From Hofstenia miamia (Eukaryota > Xenacoelomorpha > Acoela), in NCBI GenBank assembly GCA_004352715.1, contig SCFE01000002.1, forward strand, positions 4,750,404 through 4,814,403: a stretch of DNA of 64,000 nucleotides, written 5' to 3'. A program made the position numbers and the translations under genes. Each line of letters starts with the position of its first letter. Position 1 is the stretch's first letter. Shown here piece after piece: positions 1-12,747 of this stretch. The notes under the pieces were generated by a model, which searched no databases, was not told where the DNA came from, and saw nothing but the letters and a program-made list of their open reading frames with translations.

Positions 1-1177
1 ATATATATATATCTCAATGATAATCCAATTTTTCTGAATAGTTTATTTGATTAGTATTTATTAAAAATGCAATCTTCTAGGTGTTATAAATGTGTGATAT
101 ATTGCTATGTGATAAATTTGGAAGTAAATAATTTCGGTGAAGGAAGCTTATGGTGATATGTTGATCAGGAAAATAAATCCATTGAATAGAGTTTTGCTAG
201 GCAATGTGGGGAGAAATTCGATCGTAACAATGTTCTGTAATTACATGATGAATTCTTTTCCAATTTCAAAATTATTTTTTAGATTTTACAGAAATTATTT
301 AGAAGCAGAGCAATAGTTATTGCCTATTCATTTTTTAACACAATGATTGAACTTGTAAACAGGACAATTGTTCAATAGAAAATTTACAATTAAAAAAGAA
401 ACTATATAATATTAACAAAGTAAGTACATCCACTGCAATAGTATGATAAAATGACGTAGTTGTTACAATATTTAACAAATATTTTTTGCTTTGGGGGTAA
501 AATCAATAAATAACGGATGCATTTTTGCAAATTTTCAGCATGTGAAATCGATTTCGTGGGAAATAATCAAAACAATAATGTTACTATCTATGAGAAATTA
601 GACGTGTATTTTCACCTTCGGCAAAATAATGTTTCATAAAACTAAATTCTAGTAATTGGGTAATGTTGAAAACGTTCTCAACCTTTGACAATTACAGTTT
701 ATAACTAGACGAAGTGTTTATGGTTGAAATTAGCAGAAGAGAAAAGAAAAAACTATTACTGAAATAGTATTTCTAGTCGGAATAGATATTTAGAGGCTCA
801 TATTCTCAATACATTAAGAATTATTCTAAAAAAATTTATAAAATTCATTTAAAAAAGCACAGCAATCCCTATTGCCTAAAAAATCACAAATATAAATACG
901 AACTGTTTCATAATTAATATTTCTTTACTATGCATAATTGTATAATAACCTTATTTGAAAGCTTAATTCGTTGTGCTTCAAATTGAATTAGCGATTACTT
1001 GATAAAGAATTATATTATAACACTTTCATAAATAACTTCAAGCTGGACTTCTCTGTTTACCGAATTCTAGGTAATTGCATGTTATTTTTAAACAACTACA
1101 AAGCACAGTGTAATGAAGGGCAGCTTTGGGGAGGCCAAAAAATAAACTAACGAAATATTTAAGACTGTGGTGACTTT

Positions 1178-1179
<2 letters not shown>
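1..1179. other. AT-rich intergenic DNA, nothing recognised
   Basis: No reading frame here resembles a known protein on either strand, and I see no inverted-repeat pair or RNA gene. A short (TA)n tract opens the window. Confidence 0.6.
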
Positions 1180-1212
<33 letters not shown>

Positions 1213-1325
1213 GNNNNNNNNNNNNNNNNNNNNNNNNNNNNNNNNNNNNNNNNNNNNNNNNNNNNNNNNNNNNNNNNNNNNNNNNNNNNNNNNNNNNATA
1301 TATATATATATATATATATATATAA
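1180..1325. repeat. (TA)n microsatellite interrupted by an 84-base N gap
   Basis: TA dinucleotide tracts lie at 1180-1212 and 1298-1325, with N at 1214-1297 between them. Both sides end in the same short string, TATAATG, before the gap and before the unique sequence on the right. This looks like two contig ends covering the same repeat boundary, so the true gap may be very small. The frames rich in I and Y that cross it are repeat artefacts. Confidence 0.9.
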
Positions 1326-2659
1326 TGCAATTGCTGAAAGGTTATATTTGCACTTTAAAATATGCATACTACTTCGGTAATATGTTAAGATCTACTTTGG
1401 CCGAGCCATCAGCTTAAGCCACTGGTCTTAAAAAATACTGTGAAGTGTTAAGACTAAGAGAGAGTGTGTTATTTTAGGCATTATTTGTAGATCAAGACTA
1501 TTGAATTTCTTCCCTCAAATAATTTATATTACAATAATAGATATAGTCTTATTTCGATTTTGAAAATTATTTGCTAATAGCAATGCTTAGCCAGTTGTCC
1601 AATAGTGGGGTAAATTCAAAAATAGAAGCAATGCTTACTAGAAGCAATTTTGAGTAAATTTGTGCCTCCAAGTTTGGAATTTTTGGAATTTCGAGTCCTT
1701 TGGAACCTGAAGTCACCAGCATAATAAAGTAATTATGTGTATAAATATAACAAAAATTCGAAAAAAAATCTTTAATAAACCATTTTGGGGGCCCAATGGT
1801 TATGCACATACCTACATATGTGTATAGAAAATAGCGATAAATATTATTTATAAAAATATACCTCGGGAATGTGTGTCTGATTTTTAATGGTAAATATATC
1901 TGAAATTGCAAATAATTGACCCATTCAGTAATAAATGTATTTACTTTTTTCAAAATAATCATTGAAAGGCCTAATTCGTAAAACGTCCCTCAAGAAATAG
2001 ATGCTAAGGAAGAGCACCTTATATGCACATGAGCTTTAAATCTACATTTTCACTGCACAAATCATTTGTGATAACTCCAAAAACTTTCTTCTGACGCTTT
2101 TTCCTCTAAGAAATTGTCCTCGTTAAGAGAATCGAAATTCCTGGATAAACAAGCAGTTTGAGCTGAAGTAAGATCAATTCAAAATCACAATACAGAAATT
2201 TGGCTAAATGCTTAACCTTAAATTGCTTTGGAATTTTAAAAAATGTTTTATGATTTCATAAATATTTTTAAAACGCTCATACCCCAAAAACTAATGCTAA
2301 GCTCAATCTGAAAGCAACACGTGCTAGAGGAAATTCTCTTTCTTTGTCGCTCTAAATCCGCGACTCGGCTCTGTCTCACTGGTTCCGCGACCCCTGACTT
2401 TCCGCAGGGTGCTCCTCAATATGTTTGAGATATCCTTGCACATATAAAGAAGCTCAAAGTTCTTTGTTGCTTCCAAGGGCTCAAAGCCTTCTAAATACAT
2501 GAACACTAGGTATGAAGAGAATTTAAATCTTTTTCAAAAATCCGAAATTTTCAAAGAACAATTGTTCGTTTTCTCATCAACTTCAGCAACATCAATACGC
2601 TTTAATAGAAATTCTCAATATTGCACTGAAGCATGTTCTCCAATAGATCTCCCCATGCT
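1326..2659. other. AT-rich intergenic DNA, no supported gene
   Basis: The longest open frame is 131 codons on the minus strand at 1567-1962. Its composition is what AT-rich DNA gives (many I, Y, F, L, K and N), with no domain I recognise. I see no repeat or RNA gene. Confidence 0.5.
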
Positions 2660-2758
2660 TTGCGATTTTCAAATTTGCTAATAGGCTTGTAGATAACCCT
2701 TTGTAAATGTGGAAACACAGTTTGCACTTTAAATTAATAGGCAGTTTAAGGTTAATAC
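2660..2758 (+). repeat. Dispersed repeat 'AGGCTTGGAG', copy 1
   Basis: This roughly 90-base segment resembles three others in the window (minus strand at 19612-19705, plus strand at 30606-30680 and 39328-39430). The shared core runs AGGCTTG-AGA, then CTTTGTAAATGTGGAAA, a GTTTG, a CTTTAAA, and a tail like GTTTAAGGTTAATA. About 30 bases before the core, copies 1 and 2 (39.3 kb) also share TCAAATTTGCT. The class is unknown. A conserved 3' end of a non-LTR element or a short interspersed repeat would fit. The following 120 bases end in an AATC-rich stretch near 2860. Confidence 0.55.
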
Positions 2759-5594
2759 AATCTGCTCACGATAGTTCTATGTGAGCCTTTCTCCAACCCT
2801 TTGTGTTTCTCCAAGTCCCCTTTGTGCATTTGATTGGAAGTGGGGTTTGGTAATAGAATAAAGCAATCAATCAATTTTTCACCTAAACCTTTACTGCAAG
2901 AACTAGACTACATGTATTGTTTCCCATTGCAAATTTACACAAAAAGAGAATCAAAGTGATGCAATCTCAAAGACCTAGTATCCCACTGGAAGTTGCAAAG
3001 TCGCCGCTTTATTTACGAGCATTATTATTATTAGGAGCATTCCTAGATTTTTTTTCTTCACAGCATGCCAGAAGTAATTGATATTTGAATCCATTGAAAT
3101 GCAATCAGTTTTGTCAACATTTTAAAAAAAATTCTACAAGGCTATTAGAAAATTGGAAAATCCGTAGATATGGACACATCTATTAGAAAATCTGTTCCTC
3201 TGTAATGGTCAGCATCGGCGGTAAAAACTATTAACGAGTTTCCAATGAAAACCTGATTATTTAAGGTTTAAGAAAAAAATTAAATTCTTCCCACACCAAA
3301 TGTTCAGATAAGAAAGCGGTATAAAGTACATTAGTGCAACAATTAATTTCAAATATTTGGTTTCTGTTTCATCATCGGGGCACCTCGTGTACAAATACAT
3401 TGGTGATAGTGCGCTTGAATGGGTATGTAAGAGGGATGATTTAAATGCTTAGTTGAAGGTTGCTCTATTCTGTTGTTTTCAGATGGTAGTTATCTTTCTT
3501 ATTTCGTAATATACAAGTTCTAAAATTTTACTAAGAAACCGTCACAGATTGTAAGAAATGTCTGGGTTAGTTGAATGAAGTATTACTTTAAATTATTTTC
3601 CATACTTTTTTTCGAGTAATTTCTATTGTCAATATTTTTTCGAGTGAAAACTTCCACAAATGAAAATAATTTTTCAGTAACGGTTTGCAGAATTTCTTAC
3701 GATTTAGTACATCTTAGAGGCTAAAACTGAATTAAATAATCTAGATTTTCAGATGGTATATTAAATATAAAGTTCAAATCCTTAACCAACTTTTAGAGAA
3801 TACATTTTCAAATAATTGAATATTATCATACACTAAATAACCTTGATAATGTGTGACTGATTATTTGGATAAAATAGAAACTTCACAAACATTTCTTCTC
3901 AAACTAATTTAACTTCATAAATTTCACATGTTATTAATAATTTAAACATCTTAACTTACTGGATGGTGCACTTTTTCAAAAAAAATTAGAACAATAATTA
4001 AATAATGGGTAAGATATATCTTCAAAAATGCAAAAAAGAGGGCTTTTGTTCCTAGCTTCCAGGGTGTTACCACGAAAGTTCAAAAAGTGGCTCAGATCAA
4101 AATTTCTGCTTAAAGATATCCCAAACCCAGTCTAGACCCAATGTAATATATATATATATATACCCTTCGAATAACTATAATTTCTACGACAACGTAATAT
4201 TGTCGAACATTGTCAAGCCTATGCATGACTTAAGCTGCAAACCCTATTACATAAAAAAGAATTGACTGACTAATTATGACATTTTCTTTGCAATGATGAG
4301 CTTACTGGATTGGGAAACATGCAACAATTTATGATTAATATTTATTATTATAAAAATTTAATGCAGTATAATCAAAAATGCATTAGAAATTTTTAATGAA
4401 TTTGTTGCTTTTTTAAGCACTTGAGTTGCCTATGCAAGTGGATTTCGTTAAAATGCGTAAAGATCATATTGTAGCAAAAAATAAAATATTGTTGATATCA
4501 ACAAGAAATTCTTATTGACATCAAATTACAACTCCAAACCCCAATCTAGAAGTCCACTTTAAACTGTATCATTATAGTATCCAAAGCTGTAAGTTGCGAG
4601 TTTGCATATCGAAATAATTACTTAAAGTCGGTAAATTTTAAGCGAATTATTATACCATAACAGAAGAACTTTACTATCTATCTCCCTAGGAAGCCTTCTC
4701 ACAGAAGATCATATTTGAAGATAACTCTATAAATTCGATTAATTAACTTTCAGATTGCATTTTACTTAGCAGTAAAGCTTAGAAAACATAAATTGTTTGC
4801 TTGCAAATTTACACATTGGAAAAATCCAATAAATGAACATAAAATTGTATTACAAATACGCTTTGATTTATTTGCATGCAATCACACAACTAGATTTATT
4901 TCTTAGCAGATGTAATAAAGTATGTTTTATACATTGTACTATAAATTTGGTTTACACATTTCTCGATTGATTCCCTCTGAATCATTGCAGTGATAAAATC
5001 AAAAGAACCATATACATCCTCTTAAACATCCATGACTATGTCAGTTTTACTTCTGTCTGTTTTTTGTAAAAAGCAACAAATTACACCTAATATATTGTAA
5101 TGACCGCCTCTTTAGCGCCTCGTCCATTAACGATAATAATAAATCGAAAAAAAATAATTTATTGTTTAATACCAGGAGCTTTCAATTTGATGGGGATTAT
5201 AAATATTTAAGTAAATTTTAACATTTAATAGCATCGAATTTAGTTGTTAAAGGTGAGTTACATATTATAGTCTACCCTCAATTCGTAAATGATTTTTAGT
5301 AAAATCTGGGCTGTGCTTCAGGTGATTATTTCGGGTATATTTTTAATGTTATGATGAAATTGTAGAATATATACAATAGATACTGATCTAGAAAATCAAA
5401 GTTCTCTCCGAAATATATTCAGTCAAACACATATGTATATATGTGCAAAATAACAAACACTATTTTGACATTTCTCTATTCTACAAATTGCAGTTATTTA
5501 TTATAGAAAATATACAAATCAATGTACGTTTTTTGAAATTGAAATTCTAAGATTCTGTTTGAGCAAACTTTCAAAGGAATTTACAGGAATTAAG
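2759..5594. other. AT-rich intergenic DNA
   Basis: Nothing recognisable was seen apart from a short (TA)n at 4145-4161. A C/T-rich patch near 2785-2835 followed by AATAAAGCAATCAATCAA could be the 3' end of a retroposon, but no coding similarity supports this. Confidence 0.4.
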
Positions 5595-6514
5595 CGATGA
5601 AGGTTTAACCATTCCAAAGACTAATCAAAAATATAAAATGATTACATAAGACTGTCGATCATATGAAAAATTTTTTTAAAAATATGCTAAAATCCATGGA
5701 TTTCCTTTTCCCACTAAAATGCATTTAATAATAGAATAACGGAATGAAAAATTATTTCTTAAGGAATTTGTAAACCCAAAATTGAAGGACTTCATATAAT
5801 AACAATTAAGGTTAGTTAAAAATTTAGAAAATTTGTCGAAAGTCAAGTCGATTTCAATAGCCAATAGAAAAATTTTGTTTGCATTGGAGAACGTGCAAGG
5901 AATTTATTGTAAATTGATTGCAAATATTTTGATTATAAAAATCTTTTAATGATTTCAATTTATTGCTGATTCCTTTTTAATTTCATTTTACTTACCTTAA
6001 TTAAAACCTAAATTTAACATATGCATTCTTAAATGTATATATATATATATATTTAAATATATATATATATATATATTTAAGAATGCATATGTTAAATTTA
6101 GGTTTTAATTAAGGTAAGTAAAATGAAATTAAAAAGGAATCAGCAATAAATTGAAATCATTAAAAGATTTTTATAATCAAAATATTTGCAATCAATTTAC
6201 AATAAATTCCTTGCACGTTCTCCAATGCAAACAAAATTTTTCTATTGGCTATTGAAATCGACTTGACTTTCGACAAATTTTCTAAATTTTTAACTAACCT
6301 TAATTGTTATTATATGAAGTCCTTCAATTTTGGGTTTACAAATTCCTTAAGAAATAATTTTTCATTCCGTTATTCTATTATTAAATGCATTTTAGTGGGA
6401 AAAGGAAATCCATGGATTTTAGCATATTTTTAAAAAAATTTTTCATATGATCGACAGTCTTATGTAATCATTTTATATTTTTGATTAGTCTTTGGAATGG
6501 TTAAACCTTCATCG
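5595..6514. repeat. 920-bp near-perfect palindrome, probable fold-back assembly join
   Basis: The arms 5595-6054 and 6055-6514 are reverse complements of each other and meet at ATTT|AAAT with no spacer. By eye I found one mismatch, in the central (TA)n. The right arm stops exactly at the single N at 6515. For that reason the same 62-codon frame appears on the minus strand at 5676-5864 and on the plus strand at 6245-6433; it is not two genes. A real cruciform-forming inverted duplication is possible, but the exact end at an N favours a library or assembly chimera. Confidence 0.9.
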
Positions 6515-8205
6515 NAACGATATACATGTTGGTAAAACACCTGATATTTACGCAAATTGTAAACTTAATGATTTATTTGAAAAGTTTCAACATCATTTAA
6601 ACGTGATTGTTTAAATGTAGAATTCGTTAAATGGATTGCCATTTAAACACATTTATTTGAATCAGTGATCTCCAAAAATGTGTAGAAAATTAGTTTCATA
6701 TTTGTAGCATATTAGCAAATGCTTTTGCCCTTACACTTATGCAACACTAAAATTACGCGAGTAGGGTGTGTTGGGAATATTTTTAGCTGTTCTTTAATTA
6801 TTTCTTTCTTAACCAGGTGTGCAGCACATAGAGAATGCAACTACAAAAAACTGTCATACTCAGTGAAGCTTCATCCAGAGCCTCTAGAAGAAAATAATTC
6901 CCCTCATATGTTTGAGAATTCTCTCTAAGAATACCTTAAAATTTCCAAAAAAGAAATTTTCTCATTTTGAAAAAGTCAAAGTGATTTATAGGTAGAAGCT
7001 TCAGTAAATAATCCATGGTTCCCGATGTTCAGGGATGAATTCAGACTTCACTGAGATTTTGAGCTCATAGAAATGTTTTGGATTGAGTTCATTATTCTAA
7101 TGATTTTCGGGTTAGATAAATATAAACGTATGCCCATAAACATAAAATAATTATTAATTTAATGATTTCAAGAATTTTCAAAAAGAGAATACTTTTGAAA
7201 TAAAGAAGGTATTCAATTTTGACTGAATTACATTAAAAAACTATTACTACGAAAAAAGTACTAAGAACCAATAGATTTCAAAAATTATGCTCATAATAAC
7301 AAAAAAGTTAGAAAAGACTACTTCATTGGACATCATTCTGCACAGACTTTTGAGTGAATATCAACAATATGGACATATATTATCTATTAAACTTAATCTA
7401 CACTTCTTTCCTAAGTGAGTATAAACTTGATTCTAAAAAAAAACAATTTTATAAAGCAATATTGAAATATAGAAGCTAGACAATGTTATTTGTTTATATA
7501 TTTAAAACTGCAAAATGCAAATGCCGATCAAATCTCATTCAAATAACCAAATTTTCAATAAAACAGACCAATGCATTTGACAATGCATACCAGAGTGGCA
7601 CCATTTTTGCTTACTGTATTAATATTAACTAACAATCAGTTTTTTGTCATTACTTAAACTATCTCCTTTATGATCAGGAGAGAAAAAATCTCTTGTTAGA
7701 TTCAGTGAAATTTTAGCAAAACCTTTATTTTTAATTAAATAAATATGTAATTTAATCAAGATATGTCCCTCATTAATTAATTGAACTATATTAAATATTT
7801 GAATATTTGAATTTCACAAATGTTCACATGAAAATGTTTCAGACTACCATTTATTTCAACAAACTTTTATTAAATTAGCTTGGAAAATTTTATTAGATAA
7901 TTCTATTAAGAACCATTCATTAGGTGTTACAGTTTTTTATTTTATATATAGATCATTTAATTAAATTAGATTGGTTTACACCCACAAAATATGTCAACAG
8001 CTTTGCACACAATAGCAACATGTAGCTTTTTCTCCGTAGTACGTAGTTTTAATAAAAAATCCCAAGCAATTATCTTAATTGCTAATGGGAAATATTTTTT
8101 TTGAGAAGATTTTGGTTGAGTGTTTTAAATATGTATTTTAAATTACATAAATACACATTGAAGTTTTTTATATTTTTTCAAAAAAAAGAGGCCAATCTTT
8201 CGAAA

Positions 8206-8254
<49 letters not shown>

Positions 8255-9035
8255 CTGGTTCATTATATTATATAATTCAGTAGGCTAACTAGCTTGATTA
8301 TCGTTTAAGACTGAATATAATATGTGTCCGATTTCACTCTTTCACATTATTTGGATTGTAATAATGAAATCGGTTAAAATTAAGGAAATGAGTTACGAAG
8401 TCTATTAATTGTTCCTGCAATTAATTTACAACTTCTATATTACTAAAAAAATATAGATTTAAAAACTTAGAGTCGTAGCTGAGTGTTTCGTATGTTAACT
8501 TCCTAAATTAAAATAAGTGATGCATTCAATCCAACTGTCTTCTGAAGATTATTAAATACTTGCTTAAGAATTGTAAGAAAGCACTCAAAAGTAACTCATG
8601 GAGTATAATATAGATGACATAACATCGCACTTGTAAAATTAATTAAATATTATATATTACGTTTTGTAGAAAATGAAATATAATAAATTTAAAGAACGTG
8701 ATCTATGAAAAGACTGATTCTTGGGTTACGAAAAAAAGGTTTTCTCATTATATTTTGTAAACTGATTTGAATAAAGTGTAATTCCCCAAAAGATCTTTAT
8801 CAAATTTTGCCATTAAAGCCTATATTTATATTAAAATTAAAACAAATAAATTTACGCAACTATTGTAACTTACACGGTTCTGTGGTAGTAGTGGCTGCGA
8901 TTCTTTCTATCATAATTTTAAAGCGAGTTAAAATCTCGTTGATCTCTGGACTAGCTGAATTTTCGGTCTTCATTACGTACTTATGCTGTGAAAGTTATGT
9001 GTAAACGCTGTACTGCGTGCTAAATAAGTACTTAA
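6515..9035. other. N join followed by AT-rich intergenic DNA
   Basis: A single N at 6515 separates the palindrome from unrelated sequence. Downstream to about 9.0 kb I see no coding similarity. A (TA)n microsatellite lies at 8209-8254. Confidence 0.5.
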
Positions 9036-9330
9036 TATCCGGAATTAAATGCAATCCAATAAAATTCGCTAACAGCCGAATCCGTCCTTCCCAATGGCTT
9101 TTTAATTAAATTATGCGAGAATTCTATTCCAGTCTTTCGCAGCGCGCTCAAACGGCGATACCGCGTCAAGTCAAAAACGTATTGTTAAGTTTGCCGTAGA
9201 AAGGGTGGCTCCGGGGATCCCCAAGGGATCAAATCTATACATCACTGTACTCTTTACATACTTTAACACAATTCGTTTGAGCAGTCACACAAAAGCGTCA
9301 ATAAGGGGGAAACGACGTGTATAATTTTAT
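9036..9330. other. CpG- and GC-richer island of unknown identity
   Basis: Within a very AT-rich background this stretch has many CpG dinucleotides (for example GCAGCGCGC, GGCGATACCGCG, GTTTGCCG, CTCCGGGG). It could be a promoter or first exon, or a decayed mobile-element end. No frame matches a protein I know and no tRNA-like fold is evident. Confidence 0.35.
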
Positions 9331-9943
9331 TTCGCTGTTTTAATTTAAACGGACATTTCATTCAAGTTCCTATAATAACCTTCACAATGATCCTGAGCAA
9401 ACTTGAATAACAAGATGTGATTTGACAGATGTCAAATTAAGTTACACTTCTATACCTTCTAAAAAATAGCTAAAATAAAAAAGTATCCTCATATTTACAA
9501 TGGCATAGAATAATTCAAATTTAATCTTGTAAATGAAACCATCTATTATCCCAAGAACAGACAAACTTTGCAGAGACTAAACTATTTATATTCTGAGCAG
9601 ACACGAAATAATTTTTATGTATGATTTCTGAGATGGAATTGTATGTTAATTTAATGCTTATGTGCTAAATAAAATTCAAAACTAATAATTTAAAATTGAT
9701 CAGATAAAGTAATTTGTAAACTTTACATGTTCAAATATATAATTAGTACTTTCCCAGAAACATTTTACGGCACTTTATTGATAATATCTTAGATCAAAAC
9801 AAATAAATGTACATGCAAATACAACATTTCTTACAACCCATTTACATATTTAGTACTAAATATGTGTTGTGTATGCATATTTAATCATATACAGATGGTT
9901 ATGCATTATGCAAATCAAGGCCTACTTAAGATTTAGTAGGTCT

Positions 9944-9988
<45 letters not shown>
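9944..9988. repeat. (TA)n microsatellite ending at a single N
   Basis: About 45 bases of TA with one G. The N at 9989 immediately follows, then unique AT-rich sequence. I found no flanking duplication at this join. Confidence 0.9.
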
Positions 9989-10327
9989 NATATTTAATTA
10001 CTGTCAATAAACTGCGGTATACCATACTAGAGCTTAAGAAAATTAGACACTTTTTACGAGGTATTCACATAGTGTATAATACTGGTCAAATGATTTTAGA
10101 CAGTGTGCCTATTACGCAAGGGCTTTGGTTATGCATCACGAGTGCAAATATTTATTATAGATCAGAAATATTCCTCCATGAAATTCAAAAGAAAAAAGAA
10201 AAATTTTATATTATAATCAAAACAAAATTTACCAAAATAATTATATCAATGAAGCAACAGATAAAAGTAAACCATTAAAGAGACTAAAAGAACTTAGCAT
10301 CTCAGAGTTTTTCTAATATCAAGCATA

Positions 10328-10423
10328 CTGTATATATTTATATATACATATATTTATATATATATATATTTATATATATATACATGCTATATACATGCAT
10401 ACATACATGTATATATGTATATA
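10328..10423. repeat. Compound TA / TTTATATATA / ACATGCAT repeat
   Basis: Irregular blocks of TATATTTATATATACA pass into short ATACATGCAT units. It is simple low-complexity repeat DNA. Confidence 0.8.
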
Positions 10424-10826
10424 GTTTTGCAATTTAACATTGGTATAATGAATTTATAAAGAATCACTGAATGAGCCTATTAGGAGAGTAACTTATAATT
10501 TGGTCATTAGTTGTAAGCCTAATCGTGATTTTCAAAATGACATGATGAATTCAATCATTTATTCGCACTTTTTTAATTAAGACTCAAAAGTTTTGTATCA
10601 AAAGACATTACGAAGGTCAACAAAAATGTCAATTATTTATCAACAAATTACTTTTCACTAAGTTCGACTTCAACAAAAGCACATCCTAAACAGTTAGTCG
10701 TCGACCGCTAAATGAATTATATTCAAATTGCAATTGCTTTCTAATATTTTTCATCATGTGTTCTGCCTAAGTGATAAATTCATTATCAATATATTCAAAT
10801 AAATATACAGTATATGTAATATACAA

Positions 10827-10828
<2 letters not shown>

Positions 10829-10871
<43 letters not shown>
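10829..10871. repeat. (TA)n microsatellite
   Basis: About 43 bases of pure TA. The frames crossing it on both strands are low-complexity artefacts. Confidence 0.9.
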
Positions 10872-10874
<3 letters not shown>

Positions 10875-12693
10875 CGAAAATGTTCACCATTATTTTGAAA
10901 ATGCAAACTGTCACGCATTTTCAATGAACTTTTCAATATTTTCTAAAAAATCAAATATAATATTGCGGTACCATTTATAACACATATTATATTTCACATT
11001 ATATTTCAATAGAGCATTAAGAGTAAAAATTATTATAAAATTTATTGAATTTTTAACCATGGACATACATTTGCGCATCTGTTTTGTAATATTTTACTAG
11101 TGCTTGGTGTTCGTATTGATGTTGTGCAGCATCGAAAATCCCAAAATATAGCCCTAAAATTGGAATAGTTAATTATTTTTAGTTTCATTGACAATGTGTA
11201 TCATTGTTGCTCTTGTTTTTCGCATTTGCTAAACAAATTAAATTTTTTTAAATTTGTTAAATTTTAATCACAAATTCAGTTTCAAAACTTACACAACGTC
11301 CAGTAGGGGACCGATTGAATATTATAAGCATATTCAGTATTCAATTAAAATGAAAATTTTACATTTGGAAAAAGAAATATTACCTTAAATAGAACTGTAA
11401 CGATAGATGCATCTTTTTATTTTAAGAATCGTTGAAACAGATTATTTTATCAAAAAAACAATCAAATTAATATTAATAAAATGTTTATGTAAATTCTGAC
11501 GATATTTCATACCAAAGTAAACGTAATGGGATTTCCCGCCATTGAATATTCAGACTTAAATGTAGATTTAGTTTTACATAAAAATTATCATAAGTTATTC
11601 CTTGAAAAAAGAAGTGGTATTTCAGAGATATTAAGAAATTAGTCATAGTAAAATATTATTACCGCAAAATTACATTTTCTATTTCTTTCTGCAATGCAAA
11701 AATCATGTTAGATAACAGAAGATTTCAATTTTTGTGGTACATATCTTTTTCTTAGATGGGATTCCTAATTTAAATGTGCAGGCGTGTACTCGCGAGGATG
11801 CTCAGGAGGCTTAGCGAACCTTGTTAAATTCGATTGTGGACTCAACGCTTTGCTAAAGTTGTATTACTCTTTGAGGTGTGGGATTGTATTTTTGAGAAAT
11901 TTAGTTTATTAAAAATTTAATATACAAATTAAGTACTCAAAATTAAATCTCTCGTTATTTATTTAGAAGTACAGCCCTGAGTATCCTTTTTAATAATGCA
12001 ATACTGTTTGTTTCATTAGAATTCCAGTTAGCTTTTAGTGATAAAAAAATATATAAGCAGGAATCATATTACATTTCAGGCATTGAGTTTTATTGAATGT
12101 CAAGTTTGTGTTGGCATATCTTGTTTACTCCATGCTGATTAAATTTTTTTAACTAGCTTCCACATAAAATACTCTATGCTTAACAATTTCTTTACTTTGC
12201 AAAAACAAGTATTTTTCAAATACATATTTTTTATTATTTACAATGCTGTAGGGTTTTCCATAATACAATATAAAGCAATATACCAATATACTAGAAATAG
12301 ATTGGAATCACTAAACAACAAAAGATTAAGCAATTTTATGGAAACATTTGTTATAATAGTTGGGTTAGTAGCATCTATTATCTTGATGCTATAAAAATAG
12401 TTTTCCTCAAAACCTGCCCTTGCTAAGATCCCTAGCTTAAAATCTTGCTACACTATGTTAACAATTCAATTTCTGAATATTCAAAAAATTTTAATTACTT
12501 TCAAATTTTGAAAATCTTCGCACAATAAATCATGTATATTTTGCTATGTAGTAAAGATTTAAAGAACTACAGGTTGGGTTGGGTCGGATCGGCGTTCAGA
12601 GACGGGGTTTACCTAAACTAAATAAATGCATGCATGTTCATCTAGGCGAAAGTATATGCAATGTATTTATGCAATGATTAGCGTAAACGCGTG

Positions 12694-12747
<54 letters not shown>

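Noticed and set aside
1038-1417. Frames with long IYIYIY runs, here and at other (TA)n tracts
   Set aside because: They are translations of TA microsatellites and N gaps.
1567-1962. 131-codon minus-strand frame as a gene
   Set aside because: The composition is what AT-rich DNA gives; no motif, no neighbouring exon and no homologue recognised.
5676-6433. Two identical 62-residue proteins on opposite strands
   Set aside because: They are the same sequence read from the two arms of the palindrome and show no recognisable domain.
9100-9245. tRNA or tRNA-derived SINE in the CpG-rich island
   Set aside because: I could not form a cloverleaf and found no convincing A and B boxes at the right distance.
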